NCBI GenBank assembly: GCA_013398175.1
Contig: VZRZ01006468.1
Coordinates: 391,555 to 455,554 of the forward strand
Length of the DNA: 64,000 nt
Direction of reading: 5' to 3'
Origin: Climacteris rufus
Taxonomy: Eukaryota; Chordata; Aves; Passeriformes; Climacteridae
Below the pieces are notes generated by a model. The model saw only the letters and a program-made list of their open reading frames with translations, was not told where the DNA came from and searched no databases. This document shows positions 36,560-49,600 of this stretch, one piece after another. Position 1 is the first letter of the stretch. Every line of letters starts with the position of its first letter. The translations under genes were made by a program, and so were the position numbers.

Positions 36560-36880
36560 TCGAAGCAGGCAGTGGGACGGCAGTGTAATCACCCAAAAGT
36601 TCAATTAGTTTTTGATTTATTGCGCCACATGTTCTGCTTGTACGACTGATGTCATTAACATCAGGCGGGGCTGGCGCGTTCATCTGTCCCTGCCCGGCTG
36701 CCTCTGAAGGCGCACGCACTCAACAGATGGGAGCTGCACGGGCGCGAAGGCAATTGTTTACCCCCCTATTGTTCCTGTGTCAAGCAATCAACCCAAATCC
36801 ATTACCCACTGAGAGACAGAGCAGCGCACCGTCCATTCAGCGCTCAATGGGGCAGAGGCGGTTATGCAGGAGGCTCTAAA
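36560..36880. promoter_or_regulatory. Candidate regulatory block upstream of VXN
   Basis: A locally GC- and CpG-richer stretch 1.3-1.6 kb upstream of the VXN start codon. It contains E-boxes (CACATG near 36,626, CAGATG near 36,724, CAATTG near 36,750), a GATGTCATTAACATCA near-palindrome near 36,648, and ACTAATTG- and AATCAAA-like motifs. The mixture of proneural and homeodomain-type motifs suits a neural gene, so it may be the VXN promoter or an enhancer. This is inference from motif content only. Confidence 0.4.
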
Positions 36881-36931
36881 GCTTTCAAAAGGATAAAAAA
36901 AAATAATGAAGACCAACACTGAATAGTCGAT

Positions 36932-36950
36932 CAAAAAAAAAAAAAAAAAA
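36932..36950 (+). repeat. Poly-A run
   Basis: About 18 A in a row next to the GC-richer block. Low complexity only; no retroposon body recognised. Confidence 0.75.
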
Positions 36951-39900
36951 GCTATCACAAATCTAACTCACCCTTTATTTCACCTTCAGATATTCAGAGT
37001 CCTATGAGAAGAGGAGCACTTTTGGATTTAAGTCATTGTTTTCCAAATTCTAGGTATGACCTACAGAGAGTTTCAAATCATAGATGATGTTTAACATTAG
37101 AAAAAGTATTGAGTGTTTCCTCCTTTGAGGGCTGGTGGGCATGTGGAAACTGAAGTGAGACTCTAAAGCTGGTTACCAGCTGGCGTTCACTGTGATACAA
37201 GGCAGGTAGGCTTTGAACACACCTTTACAAGGCACTGGGTGCTCTGGGGATGAGTCACGGTACAGAGAGCTCATGAAAGGCTCTCACATCATCTCCAGAG
37301 AGAAAATAGGGCTCAGGAGGACAAATATAATATGTCTCACCTGAGATCCTCATCTGGGAATGAATTTTCCCCTGTTCATGAAAGGGAGTTTGCTGCTACA
37401 TTTTGTCCAGATCCTTGCAGGGTAGTTGGGCACTATGAATGCTCAGGGTTTTGCATGAAATCTTAATGCAGCTTCAAGGGAAGGACTGCACGTATTGGGC
37501 TACCTTTTGTCTACCTGTCTGTGAGAAATTTGGGGCAAATATCCTGGTTTAGCTATGAAATAGGTATATTTATACCTGCCAAGGCAGTGTACTACAAAGC
37601 TCGACTGCATGCTACCTCATGAAGAGCAGCAGGCAGTAATTTTAGACTTGAGGGAGAAACTCTTCACAGTGTCCAACCTAGGAACTTGCAGAGCCACATC
37701 AGAGCCAATTTCACAGGGTATCCCCCTCCAGCTCCCTACTCACCTAGCAAGAGTCCACTCTTGTGGGAGTAGGAAACCAGTTTTTGGCTCTATGAATGAT
37801 GTTTTGTTCCCCAAACTACAAAAAACATCTAGAAACCAGGCTCCAATTTTTCCTCAGTGCCAAAGACAATAAGTGATTAACTTAATTCACATGGTGCCAC
37901 TGCAGCCATGAGAAGACCCAAAGAAATTTTTACCAGGATATATCTTTGACCAGACTCCCAAACAAACACGGAATCCAAATTACCTGCTGTGGGCTGTGAC
38001 ATAGCAGTTTACTAAATAGCTGAACTCTCAGTGATGCTAGTAAAGGATCAAAACATTTCCTGGTGCCAGAACAAAGTGACCAAAAGGGAAAGGGAACAAC
38101 TGAGAAGAAGGAAGAGGTGGAGAAGGAGGAGGAGGAGTAGGACAACTCAGGACACAGGAACAGACATACAGTGTCTGACAAAACATCCAACCTTATCTGC
38201 AGGTCTGGGACAGGGAAGGTATTTGATTCTTGGGAATGTGGGTAAAAAGGAGGGAAAGGTGCAGGAAAAGATGTTTGCTGAGGCTGAAAGAAAAAAAGCT
38301 GTTGAAAACAGCAGAAGGCTCAGCAAACCATGTAAAAATGGCAGAAAATCACATAAAATGGCAAACTGTCCTCCGGGACAAAAAGCAAGGGTGCTTTTTT
38401 CAAAGGCCTAATCTGTTTGGATGTATTTGGAAGAAACAAGTGTAGATGCTCATCCTGTTTACCAAGTAAGCCAGAGCTGGTAAACTTAAAAAGAATCTAA
38501 TAAAACAAACATGGTTACAAAAAAGTGTAATTAAAACTTTGAATTTAAGACAAGTATCAGAAACCTCTAGACCTTATTATCCTGGCCTCTGTGAACAAAT
38601 GAATCCCTTTTCAGTGCAGCATTCTTCCAGTGAAGCTGCTGGGAAGCATCCTGGTGCTCTCAGCACATGAAAGGGATATTGCCAAGGGATTCCCCGGCCC
38701 ACAGAGGACAGAGCTCTTCCCAAAGCAGGTCTCTGGCTTCTCCCTGGATCTTGTACCTTGTTGCATAAGAGGCAAATCTAATCCGTACTGAGCCACTTGA
38801 GCCTATTTCTTACTGTTAGCTGGGCAATATGATAAGGATAAACCCCAGGTATTTTTGGAATAGGATTGTGAACCAGAGGGATGCGCAGATAACCATTTAA
38901 AAATAAGATGGGATAAAATTGCACATGCATACTGCAGGCATCTATTCTAAACCACTTCTGCATGATGCAATTCCAGCAGCATTTTTTGGTGGCAGGAAAA
39001 TCACTTTGTTTTGGTTTAGAGCCAAAGAATTGCAACTGCAAATAATTGAAAAGGAAAACCAACCAAAAAAGAAAATTATAAAGTAGTTTCTCATACACAA
39101 TCTGTTTTCTCTGAATGAAAGGAACAGAGAGACAGATACACACAATCTGTAATTTCACCTCACACTCACAGCAGACAGCAAAACTAATTCAAAATTGAAG
39201 TAGCACTGCACATCTTAAAGGTCTGTGAATAAGTGAAGCATTTTCAAAAGTAACATTTGAATTTGCATCTGTCTAGAAGCTGCTGTAACAGATTTTTCCT
39301 GAATGGGAATAAGATTGAGGCATTCAAAAAGTATTTTGAACTTTAAATTCGCTACAGGGGACTAGGAGAGAGAGATGCAAGAGCTGTGCAGTTTGAAAAG
39401 ATGAGTGCTAACCAGGAAAGGAAATATCAGCCAGACCTGGAAGCCAGGCTGAAAGCATTCCCCCACTAGTTACAGAAAGATATTGCAGGATTCTGAAAAA
39501 AAGAAAAAACTCTCCCAGTCTGGTTGGCTTATCTTAAACAGTTATATATGGATAACTGGGCATTCACAAATTTGTCCTAAGCTTCTAAAACACACTTGAG
39601 TAAGTCCATATGATGATTAGCAAGAAACACAATGCCCAGCACCACAAGGTTCAAGTCCTGCAGAGACTGTGCCAGCAGCAGGGATTGCACTAAGCCAGTA
39701 TTAAAGCTAGGGCCAGGTTGAGCATGTGGAGGCTTGACAAGCTTTCATATACTGGTCATGTACTGGTAATCCACAGAAAGCATTAAAATTGTCAACAAAG
39801 GAGAGATATGGCCAAACTGGGCTGTGACAACAGTAGTTTATTATGATGCTAATCTTTAGTTACATTTGTCCTTGTTTTATTAATTTTTCCAGCTAATTGA

Positions 39901-42459
39901 TCAGTGAGGTCTTTATTCCCCTGATAAAGCACAACGATTTTTAGACAGGGTTTTTCACTTCCGATTTTTTCCTTTAAAACATTTTAAGACTATTTTGACT
40001 ATTGGTTCCTGCTACAAACATAACCAGTTTTGGGCAAACAAGAACATTAATCAAAGCTGGTCCTGTGGTTCCTGGATTTATGCAGAGGTAGCCCTCTTGC
40101 TGCAACTGCATACTTGGTCTCACACCACATGCAGTAAAATCTGCTCTTGGGTAACCAGACACAAAATGCATAGGATTTCTCCAATGGATAAGTCTAAAGA
40201 ATAAGACAGCCTGAACTGTCACCTTACATGTCTCTAGTGTGTCCTCACACAGCCATCAAGCTCCTTTGGCCACATACAACACACGTGCTCTGTGGGCATG
40301 AAAGGTCTTTGGAGGGTATCAGATGGCATTGCCTCCTCTGGCTTAAGTTCTGTGTGAAAATGAGATTAAATGTGAATCAAGGGCCATCATTATTTGCACT
40401 CAGAGATCCCAGGACCTAGCAACTTAGAAAACAGAAAGTAGAAGCTGCACTAAAGGCACAGAAGCAGGATAAAATTTATGAACCCCCTTTTGATCCAGAC
40501 TGAAGTTATGGGGCCTCTGTGAAGAAGCAAAGTGCACAGGAGATGGTTCTGCAACAGAGGAGGTTTTAGAATTGCTGTGTCTTTAAAAAGTGATTATTTT
40601 GAGGTATCTTTTGTGCAACCAGTATGTCAAATGACCACAGAGCATACAGGTAGGAGTCTGGAGGGGGGAAACTGGGCCCTTCCTCTGATGCCAATAATCC
40701 TGAAAAAGTTTTGGCAGAGATGAGATGGTTTATCTGATCTCCCTGCTGGCTCGGTCTTTGTCCTCTCCACTGATGCTGCCCGTAGGGGTGTCAAAGATCT
40801 GTTGCTGTAAGCACTTGACTTGTTTGTAGGAATCTGATTAAAGTAGATCACCTCAGATAACAAGAGGAATTAATGCTGCAAATACATAGGAGAGGATTTG
40901 CAAGCTCATAAGCTACACAGAGGTCAGTGCTTTTCAAGTCACGCAGCAGCCTCTGAGATCTCTGATTTTCGCAGAACTGGTGATCTTTATTTGTCCTTTT
41001 CCCCTGTCTTAGCCTTTACACTTAAGCATTTGCCTTTATTAATTCAGTTCTGCTTGTAATCGACATGTAATTCAGTTGCTCTGTCCACTATGAGGAAAGT
41101 ACCAGACAGATGAAACCGTGGGAGAAAAAGAAACAAAACGAAACAGGAAAGAGTTTTTGTGGGCTTTGCTATGGACATGGCACGTTCTCCTTAATAACCA
41201 CATAAATTTAGATTAATTCCTCATCTTCATCCTTCAGGTTTTTATAATGTTTTTAAAAATGTATATTCTCATCTTAGATGTCCCCCTGAAGTCTGTTTCT
41301 ATATCCTCTCAGCTTGGTCAGCCAAAAGTAGCACACCACTAGATCCTAGCGCTCCAACTTCTCCTCTCTGCACCGTGTAACCGCGTTACACGTCCAGGCT
41401 CAGTGTCTCAGCTCTGAACAACTGTACTCATGTCTGCACAGGCCAGCTTTCCCCAATGCTTGCTGTGTGCATGCAGATGTCTGTGGTGAAGGACACTCTC
41501 AGGCCTTTAGCGCCCGTCAGCCGCCCCTGTGCTGCCTTTGTTTGGCACGTTGGCGTTTTTAGCACAGCTCTGCTGGGCAGGTGCCTGAACTGGGCTTTGC
41601 GGTTGGTGACATTACAATTTCTGACATGAGAAGTCACAAACAGTTACTTTACTATCAAAATCTGCCTGCCAGCTCTGTGCTCAGTTTTACCAGTTGAGGA
41701 GCCCTAACTTCAGGTCTTCCATCTAAAATACAAGTACAGTAGGTAGGAAGTACACCAGCTTGACCACACCAAGAACTAAACTCTGGAGACAGCTCCAGAG
41801 GCGGGAGCAGAGGCTGCAGCCCGCTGGAAGGGAACACCAGAGTGCCACTGCTCACAGCACAGCACCGACGTGGCTTCAACCCTTCCTGGATTGGGAATGG
41901 TCTACTGAAACAGTGTTCCAGAGGCTCTGAGATTTTAGTAGTGCAAGGCAAATGCAATTCAGGCTCTGTTCATGTTAATTCCCATTTCTCACTGCTTGGA
42001 TAAGCATGTGGTGACAGCTTTCATGAGTCAGGGACCTGTCCACTGGAAAATGGATTATGACCACCAACTCTTGCACATAAACTACTGAGTAATCATCTAG
42101 TGGTCACTAGTGAGACACCATAGGTCTGTGCTGGTGACCTAGAGGTGAAATGATTTTCTTTGTCTGTCTGAATCCCTGAAGCATTCAGACCCCTGATCAG
42201 GGGGATGTTCTGATCTAAACCACCATTAATCTTCCTTGAGGTGAAAAGGTCGGAAGAGCAAGTTATTCAATGTTAACTGTTTTTTTAATGCCACTAAAAA
42301 AGCTTGTTTATTCCCAATGCTGTCTTAAATATACAGCAACGTTTAAATATCCTAACTTTCACAGTGATTTTTTGAAAGTGATGTCAGCTTTTAGATAAAT
42401 GACAAAGTCCATACACAGTGTCAGCCCCCCACAGCTGTGTCCATAGCCACACCAACAAT
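36951..42459. other. Intergenic between VXN and ADHFE1, no gene seen
   Basis: AT-rich DNA with a purine-rich AGG/AAG tract at about 38,075-38,140. Open frames (for example 38031-38411 +, 38778-39158 -) are low-complexity or unmatched. An 8-bp inverted repeat lies at 41,374-41,392. Confidence 0.45.
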
Positions 42460-42920
42460 GCACAATGTTGTCCTTAAATCCCATAAAGGCAAGCGACAAT
42501 GTCAGCGAATGAGGCGATAACGTATTGGAGCTGCTGACAATCAGTCTTTAACACGTGTTATCCATTTGACTGCAGGTGTAAATCAGCATTTCAATGTCAA
42601 GTTGCTAATTTAAGGCTGTACCCCAGAGAAAGCACAAGTGCACTGTTAAAGTAGGTCAAAGTCACTGCAAAAGTCGGGGAACACAGAGAAGTTCCCTATC
42701 AATAAATCAGTTTCGGCTGTGAGATATATATTTTATGACACAGTAGTATTGGATTAAATTAAACATTCAACGGGAGCACAGTCTACAGTGTTGGCACAAC
42801 CAGTATTCCTTTGCTGCTCAGTTGACTTTGCTGGTGTGTGTGCTGCCCGTGTACGTGGCTGAGCTGTGTCCTTCTACGGGGTGACACGAATTATTAACAT
42901 GTGAATCATCTCCAAAGGAT
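42460..42920. promoter_or_regulatory. Candidate conserved non-coding element
   Basis: A stretch without open frames or repeats. It has a CACGTG E-box core in AACACGTGTT, the series TTTGACTGCAGGTGTAAATC, a GGTCAAAGTCA half-site pair, and TTGGATTAAATTAAAC. This dense mix of bHLH-, nuclear-receptor- and homeodomain-type sites is typical of developmental enhancers. I have no alignment, so conservation is a guess. Confidence 0.3.
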
Positions 42921-44790
42921 ACACATCACATTTCCTTTGCTTTCACTTAACTGCGACACCTCATGGATGTACATTAATTTTTCCCCTTTAAATCCCATAT
43001 TCAGAGAAATAAGGAAAATATCTGCTGCCATTTGTTGTACTGAGAGTTCTCTGAAAATGGAGTACATGTAATTTTTTCAATTGAAACCAAAGACTGAAAG
43101 TAGTTTTTTCCTCCCCCTCTCCTATTACTAGGAAAGTAGCTAACTTAAGAACCTGATTAACATTCCATTGAGCTGTGTCAAATGGTTCTTCCTGTTATTA
43201 TTTGGCTGTACAACATTTTCTACCAGCTCACTCGTGGCAGCTGTTTCAGTACTATAGGGAGAAAAAGAAACTGAATGGCATTTTAGTGGGTAAATAGGAA
43301 ACTAGAATTGGCAAAATAGAAAACTGCATTCAGAAATATTGCATCTAAGGGAATTGTAGCCTTTCTAATGATAGCCTGTGTTTGGGGCTTTTTTTTTTTT
43401 TTGTCTCAACTTCATTGAGAAATTCAGAGCAACAGTAAAAGCTTCTGCTTATTCTTATGGACCACTACACCTAAAAATTATGTACTAAACGTTTTGTAAC
43501 AAACTGACCCTGTGTGATTTCTCATACATACATTGCAGGTAATTAGAAAGGTAAAAAAAAAATCCATCTGCAGAGATGAGACCTCTGCAAATTCGGTCAC
43601 TGACAGCCCAGCCACACCACTGCTCAGAGGAACCTCTTCTACTGGTGGCCTGGCCGTACATCAGAGATTAAACCAGGTCTCAAGGCAGGATTAGCAGGGG
43701 TGGGTAGATGTGGAAGGCCCTCTTCTCACTGCTCTGGACTGCCACTGCAGCTTGTGCATTGCTGTGTAAGCTACAGCTCCTGGAAACATGAGGAAAATGG
43801 TGGCATCACTCTCTGCATTCACTAGCTGGTATGTGGATTCAAATTAAGTTCATTTTTATTTATGAAGCATGCAGGAATGGTCTGAGGAAAAGTGTAGACT
43901 CTACCTTTAGGCCTCCTGCTGCATTGCATCAGGTTGCCCTTGTCCCCTCTGCACAGACACACTTCATGCAGGCACGGATTTATGAGGTTGGGGCTGTTGA
44001 ATCCAAGGCACACTGCACGTGTCCTGCAGCACGGTGATGCTTAAGCAGATTTACTCGGGGGTTATGGAAAGGGCCTGGGCAGAGCTGATCTGCATCCCCT
44101 AACCATTGCTCTTTCTCCTCCATTTTTTCAGGTCTCAAGGGGATGGAAAGCCAACCACAAGACAGAAGATGACAGCCATGGCTGCACAAGACAGTGCAAC
44201 AGGAATGAACATACAAACTAACTTACCTGCATTTTCTTGCAAGTTCATTCATGCAGGATGATGGTGAGAGTTTTGCAGATTTAGGTATGTTAGTTATGTG
44301 TTTTTTGTTTCATTCTCTTTTTGCTTTAACTGCTGAGAAAATCAGCACTGGAATGGGAAGAGACAAGTGAAATGAGGGGATGGACAAACTACTGTACCAG
44401 CTGCTGTCATTGCTATAAATCCCAAGCAACAACCCTGCAGTCTCTACCTTGTGAAGTGAGTAGGGTTTCCATTTAGTACTCCAGATATAACTATACCTGC
44501 TGGTAAATTATTTTCACCAGTGCTACATATTTCACCAGCACTTGTTCATACTTGCAAATAAAAAGTGCCCTGGAAGGAAATATCCTACCTTCCCAGGTAA
44601 CCCATCAAAGTGCCATGCTGCAGTGATGAAATCACGTGCTACTCAGTTCTCCAGAAAGTATATTCTCCCTAAACACAGCATGACTGCCATGAATTAGGCT
44701 CCTGGACAAAAAGATTCTCTCTTCAGGAATCTGTACTGCTAAAACAGCCTGGAGGAAGACAGGAGTAGTAAGACAAAACAGTTTATACAG
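42921..44790. other. Intergenic, no gene seen
   Basis: AT-rich DNA with short unmatched open frames on both strands and a T run near 43,390. Nothing recognisable. Confidence 0.45.
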
Positions 44791-44920
44791 AACAATAGAA
44801 TAGTTTGTGCTGGAAGGGACCTTAAATCTCATCTCGTTCCAACCTTCCTGCCATGGTCAGGGACACCTTTCACTAGACTGGATTGTTCAGAGCCTCATCC
44901 AACCTGGCCTTGAACAACAG
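44791..44920 (-). mobile_element. CR1 retrotransposon fragment, reverse orientation
   Basis: The reverse complement of a CR1 3' end: ATAGAATAGTTTGTGCTGG, AAGGGACCTTAAATCTCATC, GTTCCAACCTTCCTGCCATG, GGGACACCTTTCACTAGAC and CCTCATCCAACCTGGCCTTG. This is the familiar avian CR1 order read backwards. About 130 bp, truncated, with scattered substitutions. Confidence 0.92.
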
Positions 44921-46588
44921 GGTTTGACAAAGAGATTTTTGTTTTTCCAAACATGGCAGCTTTGCACAATATAATAAAGTGAACCCCTTGCTATCGCAAC
45001 ATCAGCCTTCCTGACAGAGGTACTTGTGGCCAATTTCAGCAGAGGGAAAGATTCAGAAGGACATGCAAATCAGATGTATATCCCAGCACAGGCTAAGACA
45101 TAGTAGCAATGCCACTATTAATGTCCTATGGCCACTAAACCCATTCTGATGCTAAAAACAATCAGTCTTCCACCAGTATCCATCCACCTATTTTAACAGC
45201 ACTGAAACAGATCCACTGTCAATATCCAGTACACATCTGTCCTCAGATTCTAGGACAGCACTGGTTTGATCAGACAAATACACAAATGCAAAGGTGTAAG
45301 CATAGAGCCTTCTACTTCAACAGGGTGACTGAAAAGTGCTTCCTCCCCAGCAGAAAGAAATAACCACAGGTTATGGGGTTTTTCTTGCATTTGTCTTGTG
45401 CTGTGGTAGCTGCATGAATCAGATGCTGAAAGAGTCCAACATGAAGCAGAATCTGTTTTAAATGAACTGTACACACAACCACGTGAACATTTTTAAAAAA
45501 AAGGAAAATAGTATTAAAATTTTAGTTTCATTTCTCCCTTCCCCACTTCCCTTTCTCAGTTGACAGTCAACCAGCTGGTTAACTGCTCTGAAGGTGCATG
45601 CTCATTCCCACATTTAACCAGTGCTCCCCATGGGGCACTGTGCAGCCAAATGCTTCACCACCACTTTTTAATACTGAACCACAGCACACAGCCACTTCCT
45701 GGAGCTGGTGGCTGCACTCTGAGGGACAGCACCTGCAGGAGCTCAGCAGAAGCAATTGATTCACAGCAAAGTGAGATACAGCTGAGAGCTTCCTTCCACA
45801 GAATGCAGAAGGAAAAGGGAGCTATTGCCTCCAGAGAGACAGAATGACCATGATGGACGCTGCCTTGACGTTATGTGCTTCCTGTTGAGCATGTGACCAT
45901 GCTTTACCCTGGTTTTGCTCCTTCAATGAACCTTTCATATAGATCATAAAAGATAAATATATGACAATACAGGTCAGAATTTTAACGCAGAACAAATTTT
46001 CAGGAAACCTTTTCCAAGCAGCTTTCCAAGAAGTGTGTAGATTTTTTCTTAACCAAATAATAAAAAAGTACCCAGTTCAATAGTCTTCTTAGCAAAACCA
46101 GAGAGTAAAAAGATGATAAAAGAGAGCAGAAAACAGTAAGCAGACATTTTTTTCCAGAGGACTCCCCCTCACTAATTAAAAATGACCTTCATTATTTCTT
46201 AACTAGCACGATTTTTTAAAAACAAAATCATGGATAATTTAAATAGAAGCATAATTTGCAAAATGGTTTGGAATATCCCTTAAAATATTTTTCCACCTTT
46301 GACCACCTCTAATGCACAAAACAGCCTTCAGCAATGCAAGAAATCTGTTCCAACTTTCATGCACGTCAATACCACTGACTACTGAGCAAGAAAGAAACCA
46401 CAGTCAAGTCTTAACTTCAAAGCACTGTTTAGTTAAAGATGAATTACATGACCTTTTAGCAGTGTACAATGGAACAGAAGACAAAGGCACACAAATTCTT
46501 ACATGCTCTAAACAAATTCAGTCCCATAGCTATAAGAAATTACCTCTGAGTTAGAATACAGCACACTTTTCAGATTAAAATGTTTAAG
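44921..46588. other. Intergenic and probable ADHFE1 3' UTR
   Basis: AT-rich DNA to the left of the ADHFE1 stop, so the right-hand part should be its 3' UTR. No perfect AATAAA is apparent on the - strand close by; an ATTAAA at 45,672-45,667 is possible. Open frames at 45560-45847 (+) and 45250-45474 (-) are unmatched. Confidence 0.45.
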
Positions 46589-46672
46589 TTAATAAAGCTT
46601 CATTGAAGCCTCAAAGAGGGCAGATAAGTCTTCTTCTGTTTGGGGACGTGGTGATAGTTTAGTCACTCTCTC
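46589..46672 (-). CDS. ADHFE1: ADHFE1 exon 14 (terminal, with stop)
   Basis: 28 codons including TAA (46591-46589), phase 0 after an AATCTTGCAG acceptor. It reads ERVTKLSPRPQTEEDLSALF and ends EASMKLY, matching the human C-terminus (ERVTKLAPCPQSEEDLAALF, EASMKLY). Confidence 0.96.
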   Translation of the reverse strand, partial: ERVTKLSPRPQTEEDLSALFEASMKLY

Positions 46673-49600
46673 CTGCAAGATTAAAGAAAAACTGGATTAC
46701 AAATGGATACCAATAAAATTAATCAAACAGTAGCTGAACTATGTGTCTCTGTACTAACATCGTTCACGGAGAATAACAAGGTTTTGCAAATAAGTAATCA
46801 AGTAATTAAGGTTGAAGCATCATCAACTGTATAGTACTTTGAACAATATATTAGCTAAAATTGCCTATAATTAAATACACAGAAGCAAGATCAGAATGCT
46901 CTTCAGTTGCAAAGCCAAGCACTGCAAACACAGGCCTTCTCCATCAGAGATGTCACTACACTGGAGGATATTATCCTGGGAATACAATCCATTTTTGGAA
47001 TTCATTTGCCAGCACTGGAACCAGGAGTTAGACTTTCAGGGACCAAGACTTTCAAAATACACATCACTCAAGGCCCAGGAGCCACTGTAAATAGGGAGAA
47101 TATACAGCACTTGTAATTCAGACTCTGAAACAGAGACACAGCAAGGCACAGTATGAAACTGCTTAATAAACAGCCCCACACCTTGGAGTCAGAATACAAA
47201 GTAGTTGTGGCCAGTCTTCATTTGGACAGTGATTCAAAAGAACTTTCAGGTGCTGAAGGCCTACTGACTGAAATGAAACTCAGGCATGTGCTTCACTGCT
47301 CTGCTTGACAAAATAACCACACAGGCAGGGGTGGCAATTTGGAAAAGTCCTGTTCTACTGAGGATTAGGAGCTGTATTAGTGTAGGTACCCAGTTACTGC
47401 AGAAACACTCAGCTGAAAAGGCCTAACATCAGGGTACTCATACTGGTTATGATTACAACTTTCACGTTTTCAACAACCAATGATTTTAACATATATTGAA
47501 ATTCTGGGGAGAGTTAGAAATGTCTGCAAAGACAGAGGCCAGGCCTACACTAGGAACAAATTATCTTTAGATGAACTGTATTTTGCCAGGAGAGAGCTTC
47601 TTCTGCTACAACTTGTTTCAACATCTTCCTTGTGGAAGATGCTGCGCCCCAGCTTTAAAGCTTTCCCCCCTTTTTTCCCATGAGAGACAGTGGATACCAT
47701 TTGCCCAGCTCCTTGCCTCAGGCACCGAGTGGCACTGCCTGGGTGGGAGGCTGAGCTGAGCCCCTCCCGAGCGGAGCCCAGCCCACTGCCCACACGAGGC
47801 TGCAGCACAAGGCCGCGGCCGCTCCGCTGTCCCCCCAGCCGCAGGATGCAATTTGTGGGCAGGCTGGATGTGGTTACACAGTGCTGCAAACTCGGGGGGA
47901 AACAGTGGTCTAGCATGGTGAGGAAGTCAGCTGTGAGGTATTCACAGCTCATAATCATGGTTAGCATGGCTTGTGATAAGTCTGAAAAGTGCAGCTCTGT
48001 GTATGTAATTTTACCTACAGAAGAAGCTTTGCTGGTGCACAAGTAGCAATCAAATGGTACCCCTGTCCCCATCCCTGGCCAGTGCTGCTACACATACAGA
48101 TCCAGCCAAAGAGAAGGCTAAGATTCTCCTAGGCAGTTTTGCACTAGGGCAAAAGCGTGGTTTTTTTCAGACTCATAATATGCAAAATATAACAACTCAG
48201 TGCTCAAGTATTCACACATTCATTAGGCTTATATTAGGACACTCTGGGCCAAAGCTCTGTGCACTGAGGTGGCCAGGGTTATGTGTAAAGTCACACCGGG
48301 TGACAGGAGACAGCCACCCTGAGAGCCTGACAGCCTGGCATTTCCCAGCTCCATGGACAGAAGGCTGCAAACGGATGCTCCTCCCGTATGCCTTGACACA
48401 GAGGCACCAGCACTACCTGTGCACAAGTTTGCTGATATTTGCTGGTGCCCAGACAGCAAGGCCCTGGCTCTCTCAGTCTAACTCAGTGCACTCTGGTCTC
48501 GTGCCAACCAGAGCAGCTCCAGACTCATCACTGGCTCAGCCCCATTGTAGCTGCCTCTGGGGCATCTGCAGGGGGTGGGTGGGCCAGAGAACAGCCTGTC
48601 CACCATCTCTCATTTTCAGTGTCCTATCACCTCTCAAACACCACTACAGGGCCAGCCACCTTAGACCTTGAGACAGCATCCTCTTTGCTGGAAGCACTGC
48701 TGTCTGTAAATAAGATCAATTTCAATAGGCTCACTTAGGAAGCAAAATAAAATTCTGTTTTAACTTCAAGCACTGATGTTTGTTCCAACAGAGTTCCCAC
48801 CCCAAATCCCACCAGTCAGACTATTTTTTTCCGTTCAGCTTGCACTTCACAACGTGGAGAACACTTTGCAAGTTTTTTTAGTGCTACCAACACTGCACCA
48901 CACTGCTTTGCTGATGTGAATGGGTCTGTGCTGTATTACAAAGCAAACCTACTACAAGATGAAAAGAAAAGAATTATACTAAAGATTAAACTGTATGGAC
49001 CAACCCAGTGGTTATTAACAGATTATTAAGGAACACTAATATATTTTCATCATGTTCTATCTCATATACAAAAATATGGGTTGAGAAACTATTAGGTCTC
49101 CTCATTTTACAAAGTACAATTAATCACCAATGCAATAAGATGACAGTAAATGAATTAAAAGTCAATTTGAACTAAGCTAACAAACAAAAAAACCCTTCAG
49201 CACCTTTTGGTGAAGAACCCTCCCCCCTATGAAAAACTTTCATTCAATGTTTGTTTTAAAGAAATGTATTTATCAAAACAAATGCCCCATAACAATTTAC
49301 ATGCATAACCTACTTGATGGGTGCTCAGAGACCTTAGTTTTCTTCCTGGCTTTGCCAATGCTGTGTTGTGTGTAATCCTAAATAGTTGCACCTTTGTGTC
49401 ACTTTCTCAGGTATAAAACAGGAATATTAATATTTACAGTTACTAGAATGGTTTTAAGTTGCTCTGAGATTTATGAATGAGAAGAACTATACAGGATCTG
49501 CTGAAAAAGGCAAATAACCTTTTGACCTACAAAATTTTCACTTTCTCCATAGTATTTATTTCCCTTGCAACTTGATGGAAACAAATATTAGGTAGACAGA

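Noticed and set aside
38031..38411. 126-codon Lys/Arg-rich frame
   Set aside because: Derived from a polypurine AGG/AAG tract; compositional artefact.
48054..48671. 205-codon + strand open frame, antisense to ADHFE1
   Set aside because: No recognisable domain, no splice or promoter context, and it overlaps other open frames. It cannot be excluded without conservation data, but is not supported.
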